Shown here: positions 52,956-64,000 of the stretch, in pieces
How positions within the stretch are numbered: position 1 is the first letter of the stretch
Layout: each line of letters opens with the position of its first letter
Assembly (NCBI RefSeq): GCF_022201045.2
Contig: NC_068559.1
Coordinates: 26,605,501 to 26,669,500, forward strand
DNA from: Citrus sinensis
Taxonomy: Eukaryota > Streptophyta > Magnoliopsida > Sapindales > Rutaceae
DNA: 64,000 nucleotides
Reading direction: 5' to 3'
Made by a program: the position numbers and the translations under genes
Notes under the pieces: model-generated
The model's input: only the letters and a program-made list of their open reading frames with translations
What the model was told of the DNA's origin: nothing
Database searches by the model: none

Positions 52956-54287
52956 TTGCTCCTTCAGTTTTCTTTTTTATTAGTTTATTTCCTTCATGTT
53001 TACCAGAACTTTAGTTTTGCTTCAGTTTGCTACTGAGCTTGGCTGACGCTTGATACCTGATTTGCCTTGTTACTGAGCAGCTGCAGCCAGTTTACAATTT
53101 AGTCCACAAGAGCTTGTATTAGCTGGTTTAAACTCAATATATCACAAGAGCTTGATTAATCTCCAACTTCCAGTTTCATCCCTTTTCATTTGTTGCATTT
53201 GTTGTAAACGAATAATCTCAATTGATTTCATAAGAAGTGGCGTCTAGCTTGGCATTTAGAGCATTGAATTGATTTCATTTTGGACTCAGTTGCCGCCAAG
53301 TGATGAATATAGGTTGGCGAGAACTATTTATCCTGGTGACTGGCGAGTGGCGAATTACTAGTTAATCAAGTACTTTGATTACTGTTGATCTTAAGTTGAT
53401 GTGTTTGATAAAGAAATTTGTATCCAATATTTATTTATTTCGGGCCATCATACTCCCTAGGAACATTGACAATGGAGTACAAGAGGCAGCATACTATTAG
53501 ACCCATTAAGCTCAAAGCAATGGCTGCATGCTATGAGTCAAAAGTATTTCAAGGAATTCATTCATCAGGATCTACACTCTTTAAGGGATGCAATGATCTT
53601 TTGATCTAGTTTCGGACGAAGCTGGTGGTGATTTTGATCACATAGACTTGCTGAAATATTCATTATGAGATTTATTATTATTATTATTATTATTATTGGT
53701 TCTAAAATCATATTTTTTTTTCTTTTTCTGGGTTTCCAAATCGTTTTTGCAGACCTCCTGTGCGTTAACAAGATAATTTTGAACCTCATTTTATTTTTAG
53801 AACTTGTCAATTGTCAATTGTCATATTGTCATATTCAGCTTTTTTAAAACCGTGTTCGTGTGTCAACATTTATTAGCACATTTGCATTTTGCAGCAGCTA
53901 CATGAGATCCCATAACCTCGAATGGGGTCAAGACCAATGAGGCCATCTCAAGTTCTTGTTCTATCGGTGAAGCCACGAACTGAATCCAACCTGCTGCCAC
54001 CCCTACTTACAGCTAAAAACAGATTTATTTTAGCATACAAGGTAATAAAATTCGCTCGATTGCTGCCACTTCTATAAAAATATGTAAGCATTGCAGCATA
54101 CCATATAATTTGATACCAGAAGCACCCATAAGGCACACATATTTCACGCCATCATACTACTCTACGTACTTCATAGCCTACATTGCTATTACATATAAAC
54201 CATTCATGAATAACATAATCCCAAGCGAGTAAGGCAAGATGATTATGAAATGACCACAGTTCTTCTCAGAATTGAAAGACCAGTGTC
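52956..54287. other. Spacer downstream of nucleoredoxin 1
   Basis: AT-rich with a (TTA)n tract near 53668-53697. It includes the 3' UTR of the nucleoredoxin gene. No gene recognised. Confidence 0.5.
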
Positions 54288-56987
54288 TCAACCTTTGTAA
54301 CAGAGCCCCCCATCACAACGCCATCCTTCTTTGGAGGGATTTTGTTCTTCTGATTTGTCATCTTTGGTTCCTTTGTCCTCTCCCAAGGCGCAATTGGGAT
54401 GGAGACAAAAGTCACACTCATCGCAGCTGAATGCCCATACACGTCCTTCCTCATCGCATCCATCGCAACTGTAAACCCCACAGCGATCAAGCACAAGTTC
54501 GTGCTCATGCAATGCATGCTTCACATTTTCAGGCCAACCCTTTGCCATCTCATTGTATTGCCCATCAATCTCCTTCATACGCTCTTCAGTAAAAGGATAA
54601 GCTTCGGCTCCATGGACAGCAATCATATCCCTGGCTTCTTTTGTGATAGTTCGACCTGATGGTCCAATGGCAACTAGCATAGGAATGCCAGACACCTTGA
54701 ATTTGCGACTCAAGGATGCCTTCCTTGCATCACCAAAGGGAAGAGCCAGCCATGGCATTCCTTTAAAGAATTCATCAAAGGAAGTTTGGTCTCTGTCACT
54801 AGAGATGAAAACCACTTCCAATGATTCATTCCTTTCCTTAATCTTCTTGTATGCTTCAATAAGCTTTGGAAGAAAAGCACGGCATGGAGGACACCAATGC
54901 GCTGAAAAGTACAGGAGGATGGTCTTCCCCACTAAATCAGACACTGGAACCTGAAAACAGTAGTAGAAGTCATCAGTTAGAGAGATTTTTTTGGGAGGTA
55001 GTTGGAGAGAGATTTTTTTGGGAGGTAGTTGGGTGGTTTGGGGCTTTTTCTTTTTCTTGCTTTTTGGTGGTTTACTGTTTGTTTGAATAGTGGCGAAACT
55101 CACAGTTACAAAAACAAATCCAATTGATGAACCCATGCATGGTTACAGTAGTCAATGAAACAGGAACACACAGCTAAGGAGATTTTAAAGTTAGCAGCAG
55201 AATCCAGAAACTTGAAAGTATCATACCTTGCCCCCATTCTTTCCAACGACAAAATCCAGATCCCCAGAGACCAAAACCAACTCCAGTGTCTGTGATTCCT
55301 CTTTTGCTCTCTGTATTTCAGCAAGCTCTGCAAACTTTTCCGGGGTGAAAGGGAATGCACCAACTCCATGTTCTTCAATGGCTTCAGCGACATTGGAATG
55401 AAGAGTTTTCCCATCTGGGCCTATGATCACCAGAGTGGGAAGGGTGGAAAGCTCAAAATACCGAGCCAGCTTCTCACGGCTCTTGTCCTTGAAGGGCAAA
55501 GCTAGCCAAGGCATGCTTCCTAAGTCTCGCTTAAAAGATTCTTCCTCATCATCGAGTGAGATCAAAACAATCTCGAAGCTCTCCCCCTTTCCTTTCAGTT
55601 TCTCATATACCTCCACAAGCCTTGGAGTAAATTCAGCACTTGCCTTATATGAAGACATTGAGAAATAAAGACCAATAGTCTTCCCTTCGAGATCTGAGAC
55701 AGATATCTTGTATAAAAAAATCAAGAACAAAATTCAGATTAGGCATCCAACAAGACATTTCAAGACACAATTCAAGAAGATGAGAAAAGCTATAAGCACA
55801 TTTCAATTAACAAGCCACATCATCATAAAATACCTTTCTTCCATCAGATGAAATAACAAAATCACGGGAGTGGGAGGTCAAGACAGATCTAAGGGACTGT
55901 TCCCTTTTGGCTCTTTCTTCTTGCTCCTTCATTTCTTTGATCCTTTCTACGGTAAAAGGGTACCCTTCAACTCCATACTCTCGAATGATTTCAACTCCAC
56001 CATCACTTAAAACTTTTCCATTTTCATCCAGAATCACAAGGTGAGGAATTCCCATCACCTTGAACAACTCATCCAACTTATCACGTGTCTCAGAATCAGA
56101 AAATGGAACTGCAAGCCACGGCATCTTTGAGAAGTAGCCCTTAAATGCCTCATCATCTTCATCGCCTGAGACAAAAATGACCTCAAAATCACCTTGGCGA
56201 GAGAGTTCATTATACACCTCCGCTAAAATTGGTGTGAATCGCTGACATGGGCCACACCATGACGCTGAAAAATACAGCCCAATCTTCTTTCCCTTCAAGC
56301 TGTCAATTTTAACCTGCAAAATTTCAAAATATATGTGCAAAAATAAATACAGTGAATAACAACAATTCTACCGTTTAAAATGCTCAGCTAGACAGTTTGA
56401 ACAAGGGAATTCATAAAAAAAAATTAAAATACAGACTCCACCAGTCATTATGCAAGCTTCACTACCCTTAATAACAATTCATAAATTTTCATTATTTCCA
56501 TCACAGAGGTCAAATAAGTCACAGGTACAAGCGCATAGTTGGAAAATTTTCATCAACTTTGCTTGGTAATTATAATACTCGACATCTGATTTGCCATTTT
56601 TTACATTCCCCGAATTTTGTTCAACTAAATACATCACGGCAGGCTTGTGGAACTATTACTAATTCACACACACACACACACACACACACTAATAAATTAA
56701 ACTTAAATGCTTTCTCGAATTGACCAAAACAAAATACATATGACGGAAGCAAAATATCACAAAATTGCCCATAGAAATTTATAAGTTTAGCTGAATTCAG
56801 CAGAGGTCCCTACCAAACCCACAAATAATAATAAAAAATTCCCCCGCAAGTTTAAAATAGAACCACAGTAAAAACGCCCTAAAGCAAAGCTAAGTACCTG
56901 ATCACCGTTGCTGCGAATTAGAAAATCCCTCGCCGAAGAAGAGAGGAGGGATTGAATGTCGTGAGAATTTGCTCCGTTCATGTTCAT
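54288..56987 (-). CDS. NRX1: Nucleoredoxin 1 (three thioredoxin-like domains plus DC1 finger)
   Basis: Four exons on the minus strand: 56987-56898, 56313-55834, 55706-55227, 54950-54288; 570 residues. It is a disulfide reductase; Arabidopsis NRX1 is known to reduce and protect hydrogen-peroxide-scavenging enzymes such as catalase. Three thioredoxin-like domains are each encoded by one exon: the first and third have active sites W49-C-G-P-C53 and W369-C-P-P-C373, while the middle one has S209-Y-K-A-S213 and so lacks both catalytic cysteines. The C terminus is a Cys/His-rich DC1 zinc finger ([28 protein letters not shown]). There is no signal peptide. The three domain exons begin in the same phase, consistent with exon duplication. 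A broken partial copy lies 2.5-4 kb downstream. Confidence 0.95.
56665..56689. repeat. (CA)n microsatellite in nucleoredoxin intron 1
   Basis: About twelve CA units in the first intron of the nucleoredoxin gene. Confidence 0.9.
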
Positions 56988-57323
56988 TTCTTTTTCTCCT
57001 CGTTGTTATTGTTCACACTGTCACTCACTCTTCCCTTGATTTTGATTTTAAAGGAGTAGAAGCCAACTTTACTGAACGAAGTGAACGTGAAGCTTGTTTG
57101 GTTAATATTTCAACTTTTGATTTTTTTAAATGGTGACGCGGACAGTCAACGATGCTTTGACTAGATTTTTCTAGATTTTTCTTTCTTTTTCTTCTCTTAG
57201 CGACTAAGTGATGCCAAAGAACAAAGTGGACCGTCGTCGTATCGTCCTGTCAGCTGCTTATTGGTCCAAATTACGGCTTCCCTATTTGCCCTGCCCGCCA
57301 TGTCCCCGCACCAGCCCCACTGC
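56988..57323. promoter_or_regulatory. Promoter and leader region of nucleoredoxin 1
   Basis: The sequence directly upstream of the minus-strand nucleoredoxin start. It is bounded by the target duplication of a hAT element at 57316, so the transposon sits about 330 bases upstream of the start codon. I did not find a convincing TATA box. Confidence 0.4.
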
Positions 57324-58178
57324 TAGGGATGGCGATGGAGATGGGAGGGGAGGGATCAATCTCTCCATATTCATCTTTGATATTCTATGTATGTCTCCGT
57401 CCCTTCTCTGTTCCCATCAAAATTACTTGAGAGAATTTATATCTCCTTCCCAAATAATAACAGGGGATCCCCAAGGATCCCTGGTCCCCGAATAACGAAT
57501 AGTCTAATACATTATTTTTATTTTCGATTTTAAATTAATCATATTAAAATAAAAAATTTAGATAAAAATAAAGTTCAAAATATATCTTACATTAATATTG
57601 ATCCATTACAAAGTCACATTCAAAATATAAATTATTAAAATAATTATAAAACAATAAAAATAATATAAGTAAAGTAACTTATAAGTACAAATATTAATAA
57701 TTGTATAATATAATCACAATGTAAAATAAACTCATACTGTTATTGTAAGTTCATAACCAACTTTGACAGCACATTAAGGCCTCCAATGTGTTTGGATGAA
57801 GTTTGTTACGGTGTGGGCTCACAACTCTACCACCGGTGCTAAAAGCTGATTCAGAAGCAACTGTTGTAATTGGAATTGCCAAAATATCTCTAGCAATTCG
57901 AGCTAATGTAGGATACCTATTAGTATTTAATAATATAAATATTTTGATATTTATTATTTTTAATAATATTTATAATTTTGTTATTTATTTATTAGTAATT
58001 TTAAAAATAAAATTAAAATTAAAAATTAAAATGGGAAAATTGGTAGGGGATGGGGATTCCACCTCATCCCCGTCCCCTCCCCGAATAAAAAAATAGGTTT
58101 AAAATTATCCCCGTACCCTCCTTGAATGAAAAAAATCCCCGAAAATATCCGTCCCCATGGGAATTTTTGCCTTCCCTA
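57324..58178 (-). mobile_element. hAT-family transposon remnant with intact ends
   Basis: 855 bases. The ends are inverted repeats (TAGGGATGGCGATGG and, on the complement of the right end, TAGGGAAGGCAAAAATTCCC), with C- and G-rich subterminal tracts. The 8-base CCCACTGC occurs directly outside both ends (57316-57323 and 58179-58186) without mismatch, the hAT-type target duplication. Inside, the minus strand encodes the end of a hAT transposase (57751 to about 57930): YPTLARIARDILAIPITT, then SESAFSTGGR and a W-L-stop end. This is the C-terminal dimerisation (hATC) region. The rest of the transposase is missing, so it is an internally deleted copy. Confidence 0.9.
57751..57930 (-). pseudogene. 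hAT transposase C-terminal (hATC) fragment
   Basis: About 58 codons remain, with the SESAFSTGGRVVSPHRNKL motif typical of plant hAT/RICESLEEPER-type transposases. No BED finger or RNase H-like core remains inside the element, so it cannot act on its own. Confidence 0.88.
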
Positions 58179-58604
58179 CCCACTGCCCTAAATTACAAAA
58201 ACTGTTTTTCTAAATAATACTAATTTATTTTGGATAAGTGCATAATCATTCGTCGATCACAAAAAATATCTGTAAGAATCTGAATAATAATTTTCAATTA
58301 ATTTAGTGTATAGTCGAATAATAATATTCCCCGATTTTCTTTTTCGTTCTTTTTATTTTAAAAAAGAAAAAGTTGTGGAATCACTTCCGTTCTTGAGACC
58401 ATTGGCCGCGAGGCATCAACTACTTTTATGCTATACTTATTCGTTCACACTCAGCGCTCCCGAAATTCAAAGTGGACGTTGACAAAAACATCTTCAGAAA
58501 TTTCCAAGTATACTTCCACATAGAAACAACCTTTTGAAAATTTTAACGCTGTCGATGTGATGGACAATAATTCTAATTATGTGACAGCAATACAAGCATT
58601 ACTC

Positions 58605-59686
58605 TCAGTTAAATCTAATATCATAAATTTTGGATCCATCAAGTCCAAAAATCCCAAAATGCTTCTCATATTCCGCTCCGCTCTTGCCATCCTCATCAAA
58701 AAGATCAAATAAGAAAACTTCAACGCCTTGTCCGGGCCTCTTTGGTGTCCCCACGCCAGCCTGTGCCCTTCTCACCACATTCTCATTATACGCCAACGCA
58801 TTTTCCACGCTGGCCTCTGCGCCGCCGCTCGTCGGCCACCCTGTCTCCGTTACCACCAAAGGAACCCCAACAAACCCCTCTTTCTCAATTGCATAAATGA
58901 AAGCATCAATGCTTGCATCAAAAAGATTACCGTAAGCTAATGCACCATCTTGAAGCACTGCTTTGTCACTTCTAAATAGTGCATAGTCTAAGGAAATGTA
59001 TTCTGAGCTGCTAGTGTAGCTTAAGTATGGATACACATTAACCATGAAAGGTGAGTTAGTATCATTTAAGAACCGAAGGAGAGGAACTATGTTGGAGACA
59101 ATGTAAGGATCAAATGTTCCCGAAGATGGAGGGTATGATGCTGAGAGAACTGAAGCTGCTTGTGGTGAAGATAGCTTCACAGAATTTGCTAGGTTAAGGG
59201 TTTGTAAAGCCTGATAAAGATTTATCATAGCAGGTACTACAAAGGGAGAGTAATATGGATCTTTAGAAAGGACTTCATTGCCAACGGCAAGGTAGCGGAT
59301 TTGGTTGGTGGGGATGTGATAAAAGATGTTGGATTGAAGCCATTCCAGAGAGAATGTGGGGCTGCCTGCTGCTAGGGAAGGGAGGATTTCGTTAGGCACG
59401 CCAATGATGAGGTTGATTCCGGTGCCTGAAAATGATTTTAGAGTTAATGGGACAGGATTAAAGACGCGTACATTTGAAATGCCATTGGATGTGAGAAGGT
59501 TGATGACATCAGATGGTCGTGGAAGGTTGTCTGCAACGCGACCATAACATATTCCAATTGGTGCAGCCACTGCAACCAGAGAAATTAATTGGGTTAGTGT
59601 GAGAGCGTAGGAGAAATCATGAGTAACTTACGTAATGTACCTGTTGGAGATTGAAGGAAGAAGAGGGGTAATAGGAAAATTAACAT
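58605..59686 (-). CDS. Glucan endo-1,3-beta-glucosidase (GH17), secreted
   Basis: Two exons on the minus strand, 59686-59641 and 59569-58605; 336 residues. The short first exon encodes most of a hydrophobic signal peptide (MLIFLLPLFFL), a common GH17 layout, and splices in phase to VAAPIGICYGRVADNLP. The enzyme hydrolyses beta-1,3-glucans (callose, fungal walls) outside the cell. Catalytic residues are present: acid/base Glu114 in LAVGNEV and nucleophile Glu257 in VTETGWPTSGG. It ends at KIYDIRFN with no CBM43/X8 domain and no GPI tail, so it belongs with the short PR-2-like enzymes. Possible N-glycosylation sites such as NDT occur. Which clade member it is cannot be set by eye. Confidence 0.92.
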
Positions 59687-59767
59687 TGAATCTTGAATTG
59701 TTAAGCCTGAAATTTGTGCAAGAGCTATAATGGACTTTGGATCTAATGTGTTGAGTTTGAGTGGCTT

Positions 59768-59774
59768 ATATAAA
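59768..59774 (-). promoter_or_regulatory. TATA box of the beta-1,3-glucanase
   Basis: On the minus strand TATATAAG lies about 82 bases upstream of the start codon at 59686, leaving a leader of roughly 50 bases. Confidence 0.5.
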
Positions 59775-61669
59775 TTTATGGCTGAATTGGATGGTAAATA
59801 GCAGGTAATATATGAGTTCCGAGTTGCATTTTGATTTTGGTTGAATTTTGGTTAAAGCTCTTTTTGTGCCTATATATATATATATATATAAATCTCTTGG
59901 TGGGTTATTGGGCTTCCCTTCACTCGGCCCATCGAAAGTCCTTTGCCTCCAGAAACAGAGCTTATGCTTTCTCATTTTTACGACCTACAGGTTTCCTCAG
60001 GCTCAGCATAGGAAATTCATGTGGTTTCACAATGTCTCTAGTATATTACTAATGGCACAAACAAACTTTGGCATACCAAACAAGTGAACAACTGAAAGTA
60101 AAGGTCATTTCTCATTTTAAGGTCAATCTTAACTATCCTATCCTGCATGAGAAAGAGTACAAACCTTAATATCTTCTTAAAAACATACAATTACGTCTTC
60201 GTTTCAACTTTAGGACTACATTAGCTTCTGGAGTGAGCAAAATTGAGCTGTGTACTGTTCTTAGCAACAAGCCAACAACTCATCAACAAAGACTATGGGG
60301 TCTTGTAACACATGAACATATATACGATCAAATAGATCTATTTCTTTGTTATACTAAAATTTTTTTATTAACTATAAATTACAAGTTTTTCTACATATTT
60401 TCAGTTAAAAGTTTAGATACCTTCGAAGAGAGCAGAAATGCAACATGGACCGTGTTCAATATTCTCCCACCAACTTGAGTGCTCTAAATCTCACTCTTCA
60501 TCTTCAAGGTAAGAAGCGTGGTTAATGAGTTCAAATTGTCCTCAGGATATTAGTTCTTGAGGTAATTTGAATTGAAATGGGTTAGGGTAAATCCTGGTTC
60601 CAAATCTTGGTAAAAAGAAGAGGGAAAAGGAAGACCTACTGTCCTACATATTGCTGCTTATCTTTTGTCTGTACACATTGGTGGCAGGTGTGTACGCCAA
60701 AAACTTTGTCAGTTGATCCTAATTGTGACATCCTCTTCTTTATAGATAATTGCGTATTAATTTTTTTAAATGATATTTTCTAATCATCAAAAGACGTATC
60801 ATCAAGCTCAGTCCACTCTAGTAGAATCTTCTTTGTTAAAGAAAGGAATAAAGATGAAAATCCAGAAGAAGGTGACCCCTCCATTAAGCAGCAGATAAGC
60901 TTCTGTATGGGAAAATGGAGTTTGATATTTGTTACACAGATCCCTAAGTTGAACCCATATTTTCTTCTCTTTTCCAGATTTGCTGCAAGCCTTACAAATT
61001 GGACCAAATTTCCATAGGGTCTAATCAAAATTTGAGGAAAAGCTTATGCATGAATATGCCCCACAAGGACTTTCAATTCACGACATTATTGGAATGTGTC
61101 AATTTCCAAGCTGTGCTGTGGCAATGAAGATTGTAAGAGGCCATAACAGAGTACAGTTTGTGAATGCATATGAAGACTTGCATGGTTGTATGCATGAATT
61201 GTACAGGAGATTATTCCATTCCAATGATTAGATGCTAAGTGCCTAATAATTTGTACCTAATTAAACCGCTGGTTTTTTATTGAAGAAAATGAGATTATGC
61301 GCGTCAAAAGGCTCCAAAATCTTCCTTTCTCCCCATACAAAGCAAAGCCAGGGGGCAAATGCCCCATCTTCTGCAGTAAAGAACACAAAAGAATATCTTT
61401 AGTTTGTTTCTTTATTAAAAGAACCTAACTTCTTTATTGAATTGAAAAAAAAAACATGTTTGAAAATTGAAACCCATTATAACTTAAAACACATTGCCTC
61501 TCCTAACACTCACAAGCAATAACATTATTCTTGCTTGATTCATGAGTTTTGGCCAAAGTCTCCCTTTGTCTGCACTCAAAGAACAAGAGCTGCAGAAACT
61601 TATAACGACTAATAAATCCATCAGGCATCAGCGTTTGTTCTCTTCTCGAAACCAAACTACGACAAGTCC
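59775..61669. other. Spacer between beta-1,3-glucanase and membrane protein gene
   Basis: AT-rich with a short (TA)n tract at about 59872-59889. Two unrelated frames (60780-61028 on the minus strand, 61046-61231 on the plus strand) do not resemble families I know and lack convincing splice or promoter context. I annotate nothing there. Confidence 0.45.
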
Positions 61670-62149
61670 ATGTCTTCGACGTCGTTGCAGCAACCGCAGC
61701 AGCCCGGTTTGGTATATCCAAACACTGTAACAGGGCAGCCGCCAGCAGTTTCCTCGTCGTCCCACTCAAATGGATCATTTGGGACAGTTTTCATAGTCCT
61801 GGCTGTTATTATTGTTATATCATCAATAGCTTGCTGTCTTGGACGCCTTTGCAACAGGCGCCACCACAGCTCTCACGGTCACAAAGAGAAGCCTTCAAAG
61901 CAAATTCGTCCAAGAGGCAAGCCTGGAGCTGGAAGGGACCTGGAATTCGGGCCAGATCCCGAAAGAAACCCCAGCTTTCGCCGCAGAGAAAGAGAAACGA
62001 CGGAACTGGAGTTTGGGTTTGATAAGAATATTGCTGCTTCAAAACCTGCTGGCAATGGTGAAAGCAGAGGCTTCAAGCAGTTTAATAATGGAGACATCAG
62101 AGTTGCTCCCAAGATTGTTAGCTTTGGAGAGCCCAAGGACCGTGCATGA
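61670..62149 (+). CDS. Small single-pass membrane protein of unknown function
   Basis: Intronless, 159 residues. A Ser/Pro/Gln-rich segment (1-37) is followed by one strong membrane helix (about 38-60, FGTVFIVLAVIIVISSIACC) and a long basic, hydrophilic tail with His/Arg-rich start (CNRRHHSSHGHKEK), ending in APKIVSFGEPKDRA. There is no cleavable signal peptide, so the helix probably acts as a signal anchor with the tail in the cytosol. Similar short plant proteins are listed only as transmembrane proteins. Coding is supported by good length, domain-like composition and a plain start; function is unknown. Confidence 0.65.
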   Translation: MSSTSLQQPQQPGLVYPNTVTGQPPAVSSSSHSNGSFGTVFIVLAVIIVISSIACCLGRLCNRRHHSSHGHKEKPSKQIRPRGKPGAGRDLEFGPDPERNPSFRRRERETTELEFGFDKNIAASKPAGNGESRGFKQFNNGDIRVAPKIVSFGEPKDRA

Positions 62150-63345
62150 TTCAACAACTACATGTGTAAACATGTTTCAAGAAACCATATTCTATTTTAA
62201 TTCTTCTCCTCTTTTCAGTTTTTTTTTTTTTATTTGTAGCGGCAGCAGCTTGAATTGTGTAATTATAAGTGTCTTAACAGAATTATCTTATTTGGCATAA
62301 GATATATTAAGGTTGTGATGCACAATATTAAGAGCCCTACTTTCCTGCTTGGCATGAACTGATCTCAATGGCAATATATGTATCAAATTTCCCCATCAAA
62401 ATCTACATCATCCAATGATTCCAAACAATTAATTTTCGTCTGACAGGTACTTGCCCTTGAACCGGCGATCGAATTTTTTTTTCCCCCCCGAAAAATTTGT
62501 TTGGTTTTAGAACCAAAGATAAAAGAAAGCAACTGCATTAAAAATATTTTACCTTCATGTTGTATCTGTATATACTAAGTACAACTCAACAATTTTGATG
62601 AATAATTGAATGCTGGCCGTTTGATTTTCCTCTTGCAGAGATTTGTGCAGCTTTGATACGACTATGTAGTACCGTTTTGGAAAAGCAAATTGCATCGGAT
62701 TGAATTTGAATATATTCCCTTTCTTTGATATTCCTATCTTTGGAACAAGCATTTTTCCTCCACGCGCAATTGGAGACAATGTTCAGGACGGCATTTTTAA
62801 ATATAATTTTAGGAAAAAACAAAAGAAAGAAAAAAAAGGAAAAACTAAATTCTTTTAAAAGAAGAAAAAAAATAAAATTAAGCCAAAAACATCTCGGAAA
62901 GTACCAAAATTAGTGGTATTATTGTCGACTGTCAGAGCGCGTGTAAAATCCACATAAAGGGGGAGTAACGAGCGTTGTATTTCTTTTTTTTTTTTTTGGA
63001 TAAATGTATTTCTTATTTAATAAAACAATGAAATTTGATGATTTGCAAGCAGTTAAGGGTAGCTGTCAGTATTTCACCAGAGCAATTTGGAACCATTCGA
63101 TGGCCGTTTTCTGCTGCATATCTCCCTGCAGCTATCAGATTCCTGGCTGTCGCTGCAGATTTTGTACTGATTAAGCTGATACTCACAGTCTTAATCAGAC
63201 GAAGTTAGTTACCTTTGTCTTGTAGAGAAAGAAACAAAAGATTGATAAATTAAGGAATGCATTAAATAAAATATCATTGTTACTACAAATTTACACTATA
63301 TATAAAGAAACCCAGAAGAATAAAAGCTCCGAAGAGAGAGGAGAC
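62150..63345. other. Spacer before the bHLH gene
   Basis: AT-rich, no gene recognised. At about 63299-63306 TATATAAA precedes the bHLH start codon at 63346 by about 40 bases, implying a very short leader of some 10-20 bases. Confidence 0.5.
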
Positions 63346-64000
63346 ATGAGAGACTTGGAGAAAGCTGTTGAGTGGCTAAGACCCTTTGTTGATTCAAAGG
63401 CTTGGGATTATTGTGTTGTGTGGAAGTTAGGTGATGACCCTTCAAGGTACTTCATTTTGAGCTAAATAGCCAGGGGAGGAACAAAAAAAAAACTTCCCAC
63501 ATTGGTTTTTTTACTTGTTTTGCAGTATTTAGTATTCAATCTCTTTGGTTGTGAACAAAATTAAATTAATATTTTGAATGGTTTTCTAGGTTTATTGAAT
63601 GGTTGGGTTGCTGTTGTAGTGGTGGTGTTGGGGGTGGTTTTGAGTATGTTAAGGTCAAAGAAGAAAGTGGGGAAGAGCAGAAGTTTTCTTTCTGCAGGGA
63701 TGCTCACTTGAAGCATTCTGCGAGGACCAAGGCTTGTGAGGCTCTTGCCCAGTTACCTTCTTTCATGGATCTTTATTCTGGGTATGTTCCATTTTCTCTC
63801 AGTTTCTCAGTTCTCTACGTGTTTGTTGATTGTTTAGAAAGATTTCGTATTTGAATGAAACGTTCAGAATTCATGGAGAGGTGGTGATTACAAACCAGCC
63901 CAAGTGGATTAGCCTTGCCAATTCCTCAGACTCGATTGCTTCACATGTGAGCATTTCTTTCTACCCGCCTCTTTCATTACAACAAACATAACTTTGGTCG
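63346..64000 (+). CDS. bHLH transcription factor, bHLH90/AMS-like, 5' part only
   Basis: Three exons visible: 63346-63446, 63590-63781, 63868-63946; the gene continues past the right edge. About 124 residues are seen. They form the start of a bHLH-MYC_N domain: LEKAVEWLRPFVDSKAWDYC, VVWKLGDDPSRFIEWLGCCC, then FCRDAHLKHSARTKACEALA and GIHGEVVITNQPKWISLANS. As I remember them, Arabidopsis bHLH90 is the closest and ABORTED MICROSPORES a relative with the same WDYC and GCCC pattern. The DNA-binding bHLH region would lie outside the window, so the family call rests on the N-terminal domain only. All three visible junctions are canonical and in phase. Confidence 0.8.

Noticed and set aside
60780-61231. 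Two short frames between the glucanase and membrane protein genes
   Set aside because: They are unrelated to known families by eye, lie on opposite strands and lack splice or TATA support.

Overview
The window looks like nuclear DNA of a woody eudicot, probably a rosid; Citrus or another Sapindales member is my guess from protein resemblance, not a test. The genes are split by many short GT-AG introns, intergenic DNA is very AT-rich, and the proteins are typical of land plants. I resolved ten complete protein-coding genes exon by exon (spliced lengths are multiples of three with intact ends), one small intronless membrane-protein gene, and one gene cut by the right edge. Gene identities come from recognising protein motifs; no database search was run.

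Layout: (1) 1-3244, non-coding with a GA repeat, a SINE-like relic and the promoter of a polygalacturonase gene (3245-7199, +). (2) 7200-10772, AT-rich spacer with two related miniature transposons. (3) MenB/naphthoate synthase, phylloquinone pathway (10773-13590, +), then a third copy of the same transposon. (4) VPS34, the class III PI3-kinase (15162-21751, +, 17 exons). (5) an ARF1-type small GTPase (23630-26526, +). (6) about 5 kb of spacer with SINE-like sequence and one unexplained GC-richer island. (7) galactinol synthase (31766-33292, +). (8) MTOPVIB, the meiotic topoisomerase VI B-like subunit (34058-39244, -, 12 exons including three microexons). (9) pantothenate kinase (41531-46015, +), divergent from MTOPVIB. 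(10) a DUF220 protein (46722-48295, -). (11) 49.4-53 kb, a repeat-rich zone with a broken nucleoredoxin relic, insertions and a three-copy GTCGT-rich repeat. (12) nucleoredoxin 1 (54288-56987, -). (13) a hAT transposon remnant with a perfect 8-bp target duplication (57324-58178). (14) a GH17 beta-1,3-glucanase (58605-59686, -). (15) a small single-pass membrane protein (61670-62149, +). (16) the 5' part of a bHLH90/AMS-like transcription factor (63346 to the edge, +).

The genes do not form a pathway. They are housekeeping and stress genes in what appears to be an old conserved neighbourhood: from memory, polygalacturonase, MenB, VPS34, galactinol synthase, MTOPVIB, pantothenate kinase and nucleoredoxin 1 have Arabidopsis counterparts in the same order on one arm of chromosome 1. 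I found no clearly new biological system. The most notable signals are small local events: a tandem duplication that gives ARF1 a second, frame-breaking splice acceptor; a duplicated 3' end in the polygalacturonase; a GC-AG intron and a variant PTS2 in MenB; a six-codon uORF overlapping the pantothenate kinase start; microexons in MTOPVIB; and the nucleoredoxin relic zone.
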